Origin: Gordonibacter sp. An230
Lineage (GTDB): Bacteria; Actinomycetota; Coriobacteriia; Coriobacteriales; Eggerthellaceae
NCBI RefSeq assembly: GCF_002159915.1
Contig: NZ_NFJP01000002.1
Span: 1-64,000, forward strand
DNA: 64,000 nucleotides
Reading direction: 5' to 3'
Shown: positions 26,456 to 37,485 of the stretch, piece by piece
Layout of the letters: each line of letters begins with the position of its first letter
How positions within the stretch are numbered: the stretch's first letter is position 1
Translations under genes and position numbers: made by a program
The notes under the pieces: generated by a model
The model's database searches: none
What the model was told of the DNA's origin: nothing
What the model saw: the letters and a program-made list of their open reading frames with translations, nothing else

Positions 26456-28315
26456 ATGCTAGAATCCAACCCATCTCACAGAAGGAGGGGCATTTTGGCG
26501 TTCAAGCGCATATCGCTATCGCTTCTTTGCGACATCCGGCAGTTAAGCATTCCAGCGCGCACCCTCACTGCCTTACTTTCGGTTTTTCTTTCCTTTACCG
26601 GAATATTCGGAACCATCGGCTGGGCCCAGTACCAATCGGGCTCCCTTGCATTCGACGATCATCTCGTTTCCCAATTGGCGGACGCCCTCCCCTTTGCCTT
26701 GCTCTGCTCCGCAGCCCTAACAGCACTGCTGGCAACCCTCTTCGCACGCCTGAAAAAAGAAGATGCAGCGTCTCCTGCAGGTGGCGCATCGCCGGAGACG
26801 AACATTCCCCCTGTCGTCATGCGCCTCGTAGGTGAATTCTCGCATCGGCCCATCGTGCGCTGCACCCTCGTCATCCTTGCATGCTGGTTGCCCTACCTCG
26901 TCATCTACGCACCTGGCATACTGACCTATGATCCCCTATGGTCGCTCACGCAGTGTCTCGGATCGGGAGCCCTTCCCATGATCTCGCCACTCGAAGAAAC
27001 CGGATCCTTCAGCGCCCATAAACCCATCGTCCACACGTGGATTCTCGGAGGATTCCTTCTCGCAGGGGACGCGTTAGGCAGCCAAGCGGCGGGGATTTTC
27101 GTTTTCGTTGCATTGCAAAGCATTTGCACGGCGGCATCGCTTGCGGCAGCGTGCTGCTTCATGGCGAAACTGAATGCCCCCTGGAAACTGAGAATAGCCT
27201 CGCTGGCTTTTTGCGCCCTCTTCCCCTTCGTCCCTTTGTATGCGATCAGCTGCCTCAATGACTCTATGTTCAGCTGGCTGTATATCCTCTGGTTCCTGTG
27301 CGTTATCGAAGTTGTGCGAACGCGGGCAGCAGCTCTATTCCAAACTCGCTTCGTCGCGCTGTACGCCTTTCTGGGCATAGCCCTTTCCTGCACGAAAAAC
27401 CCTGGCATCTATCTTGTGCTCGCTACCGCGATCCTCGAAGCGCTCATATACCGGCGCGCCATCAAGGCGTTCGCCGTCGCCTTCTTCGCCCCCGCGCTTG
27501 TCGCATTCGTCGTGCTCCCCTTCGCCGTCTATCCCGCTGCAGGAGTAGTGGGCAGTTCGAGCCACGAAGCCCTTGGAACGTTTTATCAAGCCACTGCCGC
27601 CTACGTCCTCCGACACGGCGATGAAGTGACTGCTGACGAGCGCAAGGCCATCGACGCGGTCCTCCATTACGACGAACTTGCCGAAACATACGATTTCTCG
27701 ACGCAAGACCCCGTCAAAGCTCTTCAGAGAACCGATGCTCATTCCGAAGACATCATCCGCTATCTCATCACTTGGTTGGAAATGGGAATGAAGCACCCCG
27801 CCACCTATGCATTCGCCATCGGAATCGTCCCCATGCCGTTCTTCTGTCCTGCGGCAGAGTTCACTTACTACGACGATGCGGCACCCAAAGATATCGCATA
27901 CTACCTCGAGGATATCCCCGACGAGCCCGCCGCCCAAGAAGCGGCAAGCAGATTGGACATTCAGAGGAATCCGTCGTTCGACGAAGGAAAGAGGTCGTTT
28001 CACGAGGGCCTTTCGGCTGCGACAGCCGTGCCGATCATCGGATGGACCTTCGGACTGGGTTTTTGGGCATCTTGGTTACCGCTCTTCGCCGCCATAGGCG
28101 TATTCGCGAGCAAACGACACCTGCTGCCCGCCTTCGTTCCCGTGGCCCTTTCGCTTGCGCTTTTGATCATATCCCCTTGGGCTATGGCGCGATACGCGCT
28201 ACCTCTTGTATACACGGCCCCTTTGCTCGCAGCGCTGCTGTTTTCGCGAAGAACCGACTTGCCCGCATCTTTCGACGACAAAGGGAGGACGCAGGATACG
28301 AGCAAGGCGATCTGA
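26456..28315 (+). CDS. Large polytopic membrane protein, DUF6020-like
   Basis: The 619-residue protein has about 12 predicted membrane segments, beginning near residue 30 (TLTALLSVFLSFTGIFGTIG) and including ILACWLPYLVIYAPGILTYD. The latter, with SAHKPIVHTWILGG, recalls the DUF6020/glycosyltransferase-39-like membrane families in which an Asp and His after the first helix are conserved. A long extracytoplasmic loop lies at about residues 380-510. It might use lipid-linked sugars, but this is not shown. The start is fixed by AAAGGAGAGG. Its GC content is visibly lower than that of neighbouring genes, and it lies beside a defence-gene relic, which suggests acquisition. Confidence 0.75.
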   Translation: MLESNPSHRRRGILAFKRISLSLLCDIRQLSIPARTLTALLSVFLSFTGIFGTIGWAQYQSGSLAFDDHLVSQLADALPFALLCSAALTALLATLFARLKKEDAASPAGGASPETNIPPVVMRLVGEFSHRPIVRCTLVILACWLPYLVIYAPGILTYDPLWSLTQCLGSGALPMISPLEETGSFSAHKPIVHTWILGGFLLAGDALGSQAAGIFVFVALQSICTAASLAAACCFMAKLNAPWKLRIASLAFCALFPFVPLYAISCLNDSMFSWLYILWFLCVIEVVRTRAAALFQTRFVALYAFLGIALSCTKNPGIYLVLATAILEALIYRRAIKAFAVAFFAPALVAFVVLPFAVYPAAGVVGSSSHEALGTFYQATAAYVLRHGDEVTADERKAIDAVLHYDELAETYDFSTQDPVKALQRTDAHSEDIIRYLITWLEMGMKHPATYAFAIGIVPMPFFCPAAEFTYYDDAAPKDIAYYLEDIPDEPAAQEAASRLDIQRNPSFDEGKRSFHEGLSAATAVPIIGWTFGLGFWASWLPLFAAIGVFASKRHLLPAFVPVALSLALLIISPWAMARYALPLVYTAPLLAALLFSRRTDLPASFDDKGRTQDTSKAI

Positions 28316-28843
28316 AACCTCCGGATCGCAGGAGAAACGCCTCGAACGCAAGGAGGGCCGCCAGGACGACTCCGCCGGTCGCCATGGGAACGAGCCGACC
28401 GCATCGGTGTCGCCCGAAGCAAACGCGAACAGCGAGATGCGGCCGACCGCGCCGGGCACGAACAGCAGCGCCGCGATTATGAAACGTCCCCGATCAACCC
28501 CTCCTTGCTATTGTCCAACATGGCCCATCTTCAATGACCCTACCCGAAAACTGCGGTCTTTTAGCCGACGCGTCCATTTTATCTTCGGTCCCTCGTCGTC
28601 AAGAAAACTTGAGACGACGGAAAAGGAGCACTCCATGAACGGGGCGTTTGCGCGGAGGTCGCCAGTCGAACCCGTGCGGCCCTTTCCTCACCGCGCTCGC
28701 CCCGAACGTTTCAGTTCCATGACATGAGCAACGGTTCCGCGCCCAACGGGAGCCGCCCTCCCGCTTCGTCTTATCATGAGCGAATCCGAAAGGGACCCAG
28801 CGAAGAGAACGCATCCGGACATCGCACGGAAAAGAGGCAGACG
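28316..28843. other. Intergenic region
   Basis: No gene is supported. An imperfect inverted repeat (CGTCGTCAAG, then CTTGAGACGACG with a two-base bulge) is at about 28587-28615. An in-frame ATG at 28724 could extend the radical SAM gene upstream by 40 codons, but those codons are low complexity. Confidence 0.35.
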
Positions 28844-30286
28844 ATGAAAGCCACCGAACGGTTAAAGCGCGCCGCGCTCGAGAAAGCCCTCGACTACTTC
28901 CTCGCCGATCCCGAACCCAACGCCGCCAAGATCATGGATCTGCTCGACAAGGTGGCGCCAGCCGACCTGTTCCCCAACCAACGCAGCGCGTTTCGCACCG
29001 CCATCGAGCAGAAGAACAACTGGTACCGGCTCATCATGCGCGCGCTCGAAGACACGAACCCCGCCGTGCGCGACCGCCTGGTGAAGACGTTTCTCATCGA
29101 AGGCAACCTTTTGGCCTGGCCCAAGCAGGAGGCCATGCGCGATAAGTACCGCTGCAACATCCCCTGGGCCATCCTCATGGACCCCACGAGCGCCTGCAAC
29201 CTGCGCTGCACCGGCTGCTGGGCCGCCGAATACGGCCACCAGCAGAACCTCTCCTACGACGAGCTGGACTCCATCATCCGCCAAGGCACGGAGCTGGGTA
29301 CATACGTCTACATCTACACGGGCGGCGAGCCGCTCGTGCGCAAGCGCGACCTCGTCAAGCTGTGCGAGGAGCACCCCGACTGCACGTTCCTCTCGTTCAC
29401 GAACGCCACACTCATCGACGAGGAGTTCTGCCGGGACATGCTGCGCGTGGCGAACTTCATCCCCGCCATCAGCGTGGAGGGCTTCGAGGAGGCCACCGAC
29501 GCGCGCCGAGGCGTTGGCACCTACGCCAAAGTGGGCCGCGCCATGAGACTGCTCAAGAGCCACGGCCTGCCCTTCGGCGTGTCCTGCTGCTACACCAGCG
29601 CCAACGCCGACTCCATCGCCTCCGAAGAGTTCTTCGACTGGATGATCGACCAGGGCGTTTTGTTCTGCTGGATATTCACCTACATGCCCGTCGGCGCGGA
29701 CGCCCCCACGGAGCTGATGGTGCGCGCCGACCAGCGCGAACGCCTCTACCGCTTCGTCCGCGCCATGCGCGAGGAGAAGCCGCTGTTCACGCTCGACTTC
29801 CAAAACGACGGCGAGTTCGTGGGCGGCTGCATCGCTGGCGGGCGGCGCTACCTGCACATCAACGCGGCGGGAGACGTGGAGCCGTGCGTGTTCGCCCATT
29901 ACTCCAACGCGAACATCCGCGAGGTCTCGCTGCTCGACGCGCTGCGCTCGCCCCTCTTCATGGCCTACTACGAAGGCCAGCCGTTCAACGACAACCTGCT
30001 GCGCCCCTGCCCTATCCTGGAGAACGAGGGCGTTCTGGCCGACATGGTGGAGGCGACGGGCGCGAAGTCGACCGACCTGCACAAGCAAGAGGATGCACGC
30101 GCGTTCTGCGACAAGTGCGCCCCCTCCATCGCCGAATGGGCACCGGTGGCCGAGCGCATCTGGATCGACCCGAACGACCCGCAGCACGAGAAGCGCCAGG
30201 ATCCCGGCCAAGGCATGGCCGACACCGATAAGCGCAAGCTCGAGCGCATCGGACACGACCGCACGCCCTTGGAGTCCGTTCGGTAA
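28844..30286 (+). CDS. Radical SAM/SPASM-type protein
   Basis: The radical SAM cluster motif CNLRCTGC is at residues 118-125, after a helical N-terminal domain of about 100 residues. The SAM-binding GGEP follows (YIYTGGEPLVR). The C-terminal half has several Cys (GGCIAGG, EPCVF, RPCPI, FCDKC) consistent with auxiliary clusters. The protein of 480 residues is cytoplasmic; its substrate is unknown and no small precursor peptide gene was seen beside it. The start at 28844 follows AAGAGGCAG; an ATG at 28724 is possible. Confidence 0.85.
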   Translation: MKATERLKRAALEKALDYFLADPEPNAAKIMDLLDKVAPADLFPNQRSAFRTAIEQKNNWYRLIMRALEDTNPAVRDRLVKTFLIEGNLLAWPKQEAMRDKYRCNIPWAILMDPTSACNLRCTGCWAAEYGHQQNLSYDELDSIIRQGTELGTYVYIYTGGEPLVRKRDLVKLCEEHPDCTFLSFTNATLIDEEFCRDMLRVANFIPAISVEGFEEATDARRGVGTYAKVGRAMRLLKSHGLPFGVSCCYTSANADSIASEEFFDWMIDQGVLFCWIFTYMPVGADAPTELMVRADQRERLYRFVRAMREEKPLFTLDFQNDGEFVGGCIAGGRRYLHINAAGDVEPCVFAHYSNANIREVSLLDALRSPLFMAYYEGQPFNDNLLRPCPILENEGVLADMVEATGAKSTDLHKQEDARAFCDKCAPSIAEWAPVAERIWIDPNDPQHEKRQDPGQGMADTDKRKLERIGHDRTPLESVR

Positions 30287-30392
30287 AGAGCGACCCTGCA
30301 AGTTCGGCGGTCAGCTGCCGCAACCCTGCAGCCTCTCCGCCTGCCGGACGCGCTCCTTCGTCGCGCGACGCAAAAGGCAGTCCGGATTGAAC

Positions 30393-30432
30393 GAAGGGCG
30401 GAGCCGCGACCTCCATCGCAGCCCCGCCCTTC
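30393..30432. terminator. Hairpin between convergent genes
   Basis: Arms GAAGGGCGG (30393-30401) and CCGCCCTTC (30424-30432) pair perfectly around a 22-base loop, between the 3' ends of the radical SAM and DUF5067 genes. There is no T-run. Confidence 0.4.
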
Positions 30433-30466
30433 AGCCAGCGCTCGCTCCGTTCAACGATCTCGCGAT

Positions 30467-31708
30467 CTACACGGCAACCGCATCCTGTCCTCCCTCGATG
30501 AGGTAGCCGTACTCTTCAACGAACTGCACGCTGTTAGCCACCAGCTCTTCCACCGTGTACGTCTGCTCGAAAACGACTTCCTTGGCATAGTGGTTCTGGT
30601 CGACCATCGTGATGCTGATATCCGATTCGGCATCGTTCAGTTCCCACACGAGAAAGACCGGCATGGTTTGACCCGGCTCGATCCTCTCGTAGTTGTACGA
30701 GCTCGCCCCCTGCAGATACGAGGTTTTGAGCTCATGGCCCCCCTGCATCGCCATGGAAGACAGGGCCGATCCGAAAGACATCGGCTCGTCCGAATTGTTC
30801 GCGAATTCGCACACTAGAATGACTTTCGGCACGTCAGAGTAGCTTTCAGCTCCTACGAGCGCCATTGGCACCTCAAGCGAGTACTTGCTCGACGTGTCCA
30901 CGCTTCCCGCCACTATCACGTCGCCTTCGCCCTCTTCTTCGCTTTTCTCCGCCTGATCAGCAGAGGAAGACGGCGCATCGCCCGTCTCTTCTTCCTGACC
31001 AGAGGGCTGCGTTGCGACCGGGTCAAAGCCCTGCTGTTCGGGTCCCGCAAAAACACCGCTCTGAACGCAAACCAAAACTCCCACCGCCACGACGACCAAC
31101 GTCGCGCAGCACGCCCCAATCGCCACGATCATTTTCTTGCGACTCGCCTTTGCTTGCACCGGGGGAGTCGGAGACGCAAATTGCCCGACCGCAGGTTGGC
31201 CAGGGGGAGGAGGTAAGGGCCCTCCCGCCGGAGGCGCCGGGGGCACGGGCACCTCAGAGGCCGCATCGGACGGCGCGGAGGGTGCGGGCGCCGCCGGAGC
31301 CGCAAGAGGCTCGCCCTCAGAGAGTGCCGAGGGAGCAGGCGACGCGGGAGCCTCCTGGACCGCAGGGGGCGCCGCGGGCGCCTCCGAAGCCGCAAGAGGC
31401 TCGCCCGCAGGGGCCGCCGGAAACGACTCGAGGGGCGCCGGGGGCGCGGGCGACGAGGGAGCCGCAGACACCGCAGGGGGCGCCGCCGGAGCCGAAGGCT
31501 GAGCGACCTCTCCGGAGTCACCGGAGGCTGACGCATCAGATCCCGAGGACGTCCGCTCGCTTGCCGTGGAAGAGCCCGAAACGGAATCGGTTAAGCCGAC
31601 CTCTCCCTGCTGGGCCGTCGAATCGAGCGGCATCGATTGGCCCGAAACACTCTCTTCCTCGCCGTTCGAGGCGGAAGGCTTCCCTTTTTCGAAATCGTTT
31701 CGATCCAT
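30467..31708 (-). CDS. Pro/Ala-rich membrane-anchored protein with C-terminal DUF5067 domain
   Basis: Residues 1-185 are a low-complexity Ser/Thr then Ala/Pro-rich cytoplasmic-type segment with repeated EPLAA and PAPSAP blocks. One membrane helix (KKMIVAIGACCATLVVVAVGVLV, written in part) spans about 192-215. The outer domain from about 265 has a DUF5067-like beta-sandwich pattern: VPKVILVCEFANNSDEPMSFG and the MPVFLVWEL segment. Function is unknown; such domains resemble DUF4352/telokin-like surface modules. It is 11 bases downstream of a lipoprotein with two copies of the same domain type, so the pair is an operon. Confidence 0.8.
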   Translation of the reverse strand: MDRNDFEKGKPSASNGEEESVSGQSMPLDSTAQQGEVGLTDSVSGSSTASERTSSGSDASASGDSGEVAQPSAPAAPPAVSAAPSSPAPPAPLESFPAAPAGEPLAASEAPAAPPAVQEAPASPAPSALSEGEPLAAPAAPAPSAPSDAASEVPVPPAPPAGGPLPPPPGQPAVGQFASPTPPVQAKASRKKMIVAIGACCATLVVVAVGVLVCVQSGVFAGPEQQGFDPVATQPSGQEEETGDAPSSSADQAEKSEEEGEGDVIVAGSVDTSSKYSLEVPMALVGAESYSDVPKVILVCEFANNSDEPMSFGSALSSMAMQGGHELKTSYLQGASSYNYERIEPGQTMPVFLVWELNDAESDISITMVDQNHYAKEVVFEQTYTVEELVANSVQFVEEYGYLIEGGQDAVAV

Positions 31709-31719
31709 GTCGACGCTCC

Positions 31720-32592
31720 TTACGCCGACGCTTCAGGAGCAGGGGTGGAAGTGCCAACCTCAATGGTCTTGTCCAGGAACACGCGCTGATCGAAGCTTGC
31801 CGCGTCGATGAGCTCCATCTCGACCGGAGTCTCAGCATCCACCAGCTCGAAAGCGACCTGCACGGCGAGGCTCGCACCTTGCTTCACATCCGTGTACGTG
31901 TTGCTCGACCTTTCGTTGTCGTAGGCGGGATGGTTGTAAGGCAGATACCCCGACTTCAGCTCCACGCCGTTCTGGAAAAGCGCCGGCCGAACCAGCGAGC
32001 CGAACGAGGCAGCAGAATCGGAGTTGTTCGTGAACGTCATCTCCAAAACGAGAAGGTTCTTCCCTTCGCCGTCGTCGGTCACCAAAACATCGTCCACCGT
32101 CACATCGAACTCGGGCTCCGACTGAACCTTCTCGACGGAGGCCAGATCGATGCTCTGAGAGACAACTTCGACGACGTTGGAGTAGTCGGTCGTCTCGGCC
32201 TCAATCTTGAAGTCAACCGTGCCGTCCTGCTGGGAAAGCACGAACACCGCCTGGTTCTTTCCCGAGCCGCCCGGAGCAATGGCGTCCCCTCCGGAAGCAA
32301 GCGCGCCGGGCACGTCATCAGACAGGAACCCGGACGAAAGCTGCTGGCCGTTTTGCGAGGCCTTCGCGTACGTGAGCCCAACCATACCGGCAGGCATGCT
32401 CATCTCGGAATTGTTCTTCACGTCGAGGTCGACCACCAGCATGGTGCCATCGTAGGTGTCGACGATGAACGTCCTCGTGATGCTCGCCTCGACCATCGGC
32501 GTGGTGCTTTTTGCTGGCGAGCAAGCCAAAAGCCCGCAGGCGAGTACGGCAGCAAGGCACGCGAACATCGCCGCCATTTTGATACGCTTCAT
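31720..32592 (-). CDS. Lipoprotein with two DUF5067-like domains
   Basis: The 290-residue protein has a signal peptide ending in a lipobox (GLLAC, Cys24). Two related beta-sandwich repeats follow: the first includes MLVVDLDVKNNSEMSMPAG, the second LLVLEMTFTNNSDSAASFG. Both keep the 'hydrophobic-x-V-x-N-N-S' strand typical of DUF5067/DUF4352. It is extracytoplasmic and membrane-anchored with unknown function. The ATG at 32592 follows AAGGATGATGG. A strong promoter lies about 95 bases upstream. Confidence 0.85.
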   Translation of the reverse strand: MKRIKMAAMFACLAAVLACGLLACSPAKSTTPMVEASITRTFIVDTYDGTMLVVDLDVKNNSEMSMPAGMVGLTYAKASQNGQQLSSGFLSDDVPGALASGGDAIAPGGSGKNQAVFVLSQQDGTVDFKIEAETTDYSNVVEVVSQSIDLASVEKVQSEPEFDVTVDDVLVTDDGEGKNLLVLEMTFTNNSDSAASFGSLVRPALFQNGVELKSGYLPYNHPAYDNERSSNTYTDVKQGASLAVQVAFELVDAETPVEMELIDAASFDQRVFLDKTIEVGTSTPAPEASA

Positions 32593-32684
32593 TCCATCAT
32601 CCTTCCTATCATGCCCAGATAGGAGCGAAGCACATTCCCCTTCCCCAGGCTTTTCCATAGCGAAAATCGCTTTTGCAGGTATAA

Positions 32685-32733
32685 ATGATATTGAATTGAT
32701 ACTTTATTTTCAATGAGTGCTCATAATTGAGCA
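32685..32733 (-). promoter_or_regulatory. Strong sigma70-type promoter with upstream palindrome
   Basis: On the minus strand TTGAAA (32708-32713) and TATCAT (32685-32690) are 17 bases apart in an AT-rich patch before the DUF5067 lipoprotein gene. A 16-base palindrome TGCTCATAATTGAGCA (32718-32733) lies five bases beyond the -35 and could bind a regulator. Confidence 0.65.
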
Positions 32734-33083
32734 GGCGTCGATCGAAGGAGGCTGCCGGATCGAAAGCGACGACGCCCTTCGCAACGGTCTCGCCGCCCTT
32801 GCAAGGGACGATGCATTCTCGCAAGAGCACCGCGATTTTGGAGCATCGGCCCCGAGCGGCTTTCCGCCGTGATTCGGCATGGGCGAAACACAGCGCGCCC
32901 TGCCGTTTCCCAAACGAGCGCCGACGCGCGCACGACCGCCCTTGAGCGCCGGGCGGGAAACCGCCATCACGAGAAAGGCCACTTCTGCACAAAGTCGGCC
33001 CCCTCCGCGCGTCTCCGCATGCAGAACGGGCAACGAGCCGTTTGCATGCGGAGACGCACTCGAGCAGATTGAAGTCGACAAAG
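32734..33083. other. Intergenic region, no gene supported
   Basis: About 350 bases between the DUF5067 promoter and the aspS terminator. Open frames are compositionally biased shadows without ribosome sites. No other signal was found. Confidence 0.4.
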
Positions 33084-33116
33084 AAAAAGGGGCCGACTCC
33101 CGCGGGAGTCGGCCCC
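33084..33116 (-). terminator. Intrinsic terminator of aspS
   Basis: A perfect 28-base palindrome (33089-33116, starting GGGGCCGACTCCC) is followed on the minus strand by five T and a further T-rich stretch. It lies about 80 bases after the aspS stop. Confidence 0.85.
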
Positions 33117-33198
33117 AGGCACGAAAAGCCGGCGAAGGCAAGCGAAGACGGCCCCGACGCCCCCTCCGCAGCGGAGGGGAGCCTTTCTCGGCCACGTC

Positions 33199-34977
<1,779 letters not shown>

Positions 34978-35324
34978 CTGTGGTTCCTTGCTCCTCAACG
35001 ATGTCCTTCCGCAACGTGCGCGCAAGAACGCTGCTCAAACTCATTTATTGTACTGCATATGATCCGACAAGGGGAAACGGGGTTTCCCGCTTCATGCAAA
35101 CTACGCGCAGAGCAACGGAGGCGAAGGCGGCGAGAAAGACGCGGGACGCAAGAGCACGAGGACGCGAGCAGAGAGCCGACGGAAGGCAGGCGGAAAGCTG
35201 GCGGGAAAATGAGCTGAAAGGGCAAGGCGCCTGCGAGAACGGGCGGAAAAGCCGAAAGTTCGGCGAGAAGCGCAAGGAGTCGCCGGGCAAAAACAAGGTC
35301 GGGACAGAAAGCGCGACGGAGAGG
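34978..35324. other. Intergenic region upstream of aspS
   Basis: It contains the probable aspS promoter (TACAAT at 35047-35052, minus strand, weak -35). The remaining 270 bases show strongly strand-biased composition (A/G-rich on the plus strand) but no gene, and no terminator for the luxR gene that ends at 35325. Confidence 0.4.
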
Positions 35325-36797
35325 TCATCCCTCGTCGACGCGCTGAAGCAGCTCTTCACGCGACGAAACTCCCAGCTTGCGGTAGATGCTCTTCACGTGC
35401 GTGCGCACGGTGCTCTCAGAGATGACGAGCGTCTTCGCCACATACGCGATGCCGTGGCCGCGACCGAGGTACGCGAGGATCTCCGATTCGCGCGGCGACA
35501 AACCACCCTCGCGCGACAGACGCTCGCAACGCTCCTGCAGCACGCCGACACCCTCGACGGGCGCGCACGCATCGTCGACCGGCAAAGCGACCTCGCGACG
35601 CCATGCCGCCACAAGCGGAACCCCCACGAGCAACGCGAAGTACGCCGTGCTCAGCACAAGAAGCACCGGGCCGCCTTGCTGGTACGCGAACAGCGGCAGC
35701 GAGCCGCACCAAATGCCGGCCAGAGACACAAGGGCGAACGCGGCCACGACGAGTCCGTAGATGAGGGGTGCCGAGAACTCGCGAGCGTGAGCCATGGCGC
35801 AAAGACTGGCCAGCGCCAAGATGCCGATGACACCGTAGAACACATACGATACCGAAGCGGCCAGCCACTGCGGTCCCGTGCCCACCGGAAAGCTGTTCAA
35901 CACGACGAGAGCAAGCGCGAACAGCGGCAGCACCACCTGATAGACAAGGGGCAGCAACGGACAACGCATCTCCGCAAGGCTGAGCGGCAGCACGACGACG
36001 GCTGCCACGATGCCGCCAAGCGCTTCGACGTAGATGAGGTCGAACAGCATGAACTTGCGCACGCCCATAAGAAAGCCGAACATGAGCAACCCGACGAGCG
36101 GCATGGCCAGAACCGACGCCATGCGCCTGGCGCTCGACAGCAAACCGACCGCACCGTCAACGGACGCAACCAATTCGGAAGCAAGCGGGTCGGACACGAA
36201 CGCCTCGCCCTCCGCAGCATCACGCACCGTGCGGGAAAGCTCGCCGCGCAGCGCCTTCCAAAGCGGCAGCAGAACGCCCAGCACAAGCAGAAGCGCGAAC
36301 GCTACGAGCCCCACCTGCATCGACACGGCAGAGAGCAGCAGCTCCGCCAACGAGCCCATGCCGACCAGCACGGCGAGCGAGAAGAGAGCCTGCCGCATGT
36401 CGAGCGCTGAAAAGTACGTCCCCCACGCCAAGCACAGCGGCACCACGCCCACCGCCACGGCAAGACCCGCGACGAAGGCGACGACCCCCACCCCAAAACC
36501 CGGCACCGCAAGCGCAAGTGCGAACAGCACGAACCCGCCTACGTAGAACGCCGCTGCCGCCGAGACAGCCGGAAACCCCACAAAGACGGCTCCGCCGCTG
36601 CGCAGCGACGCCACGGCGACGAACAGCCCCGTCACCACCGCAGACAGCATCATCGCGTTCACGAACCACGGCATGACCTCGCCCGAAGCAGGAAACAGGT
36701 CGTTGAACATGACGAGGTTCGGCGAATAGAGCGGCAATGTCGAAAAGAACGCCGCGAACAGCAAGGATTCCAATCTGAACTCCCGTACGACGCGCAT
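35325..36797 (-). CDS. Membrane-bound LuxR-family transcriptional regulator
   Basis: About 12 hydrophobic helices in residues 10-415 precede a LuxR HTH (LSPRESEILAYLGRG, then SESTVRTHVKSIYRKLGVSSREELL). It has 490 residues with an excellent AAAGGAGGGG site before the ATG at 36797. The gene is intact and has no poly-G run. It is divergent from the Tat flavoprotein at 37486, a pattern repeated twice more in this window, so it probably controls that gene. A TATACT box at 36835-36840 (minus strand) may be its -10; the -35 is poor. Confidence 0.9.
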   Translation of the reverse strand: MRVVREFRLESLLFAAFFSTLPLYSPNLVMFNDLFPASGEVMPWFVNAMMLSAVVTGLFVAVASLRSGGAVFVGFPAVSAAAAFYVGGFVLFALALAVPGFGVGVVAFVAGLAVAVGVVPLCLAWGTYFSALDMRQALFSLAVLVGMGSLAELLLSAVSMQVGLVAFALLLVLGVLLPLWKALRGELSRTVRDAAEGEAFVSDPLASELVASVDGAVGLLSSARRMASVLAMPLVGLLMFGFLMGVRKFMLFDLIYVEALGGIVAAVVVLPLSLAEMRCPLLPLVYQVVLPLFALALVVLNSFPVGTGPQWLAASVSYVFYGVIGILALASLCAMAHAREFSAPLIYGLVVAAFALVSLAGIWCGSLPLFAYQQGGPVLLVLSTAYFALLVGVPLVAAWRREVALPVDDACAPVEGVGVLQERCERLSREGGLSPRESEILAYLGRGHGIAYVAKTLVISESTVRTHVKSIYRKLGVSSREELLQRVDEG

Positions 36798-37485
36798 CGA
36801 CCCCTCCTTTCGCTCGCGCGAACCCGTCGTGGCAAGTATAGCCGAAACCCTGCCCTTTGCGCGCCGACCTGCATCCGCCCTCGCGCTCTGATACCCCGAA
36901 TCAACCACCGTCCGAACCGACACGGCGCAAGGGAACCGCCCGACGCATGGCGAACGCATGCACCTCCAAGCCTGCCGCATCGTCTCATGAACGCAAAAAG
37001 GGGAGGGGTTCGCAGCGGCATGAGCCGGCTGCAACGACGCGCGAAGCGCGACAGACGCGCTTCGCCCCCTCCCCGACGGGATCGGCGCGAGCCTTTCCCA
37101 TCCGCGGCTGCATCGACATACTCTGCCACGCCCCCCCTTGCGCCCGCGCCTCAAGCCAGCAAGGCCGCATCCGCGCGCCCTCGGAAGCAACGAACCGCCG
37201 AACTCGCCAATCGCCTTTCATCGCCGCAGATGGAAAGGCTCCCCCAAATCCGCGAGGGCCGAAATGGGCGCATTACCCCATCGCGGCGATTCCGAAGCCG
37301 ACGCGGCGCGCCTATGATCAAAGCGCCGCCCGCACGAAGACGAGCGGCACGGCGCACTCGCCATCCGCGGCACGCGCGCCCAACGGAACATGGGCGTTCG
37401 CGCAAGCACCGCACATCGCATGAGGACGGCGCGCCGAAGCACGCGGAGCCGAATCCGCAGAAGGCAAGGAGCAAGGGAGGAAAAC
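36798..37485. other. Long divergent intergenic region
   Basis: There are 688 bases between divergent luxR and flavoprotein starts with no supported gene. On the plus strand TTCCGA (37290-37295) and TATGAT (37313-37318), 17 bases apart, are a possible flavoprotein promoter, which leaves a leader of about 160 bases. The length suggests several regulatory sites, but no long palindrome was found. Confidence 0.4.
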
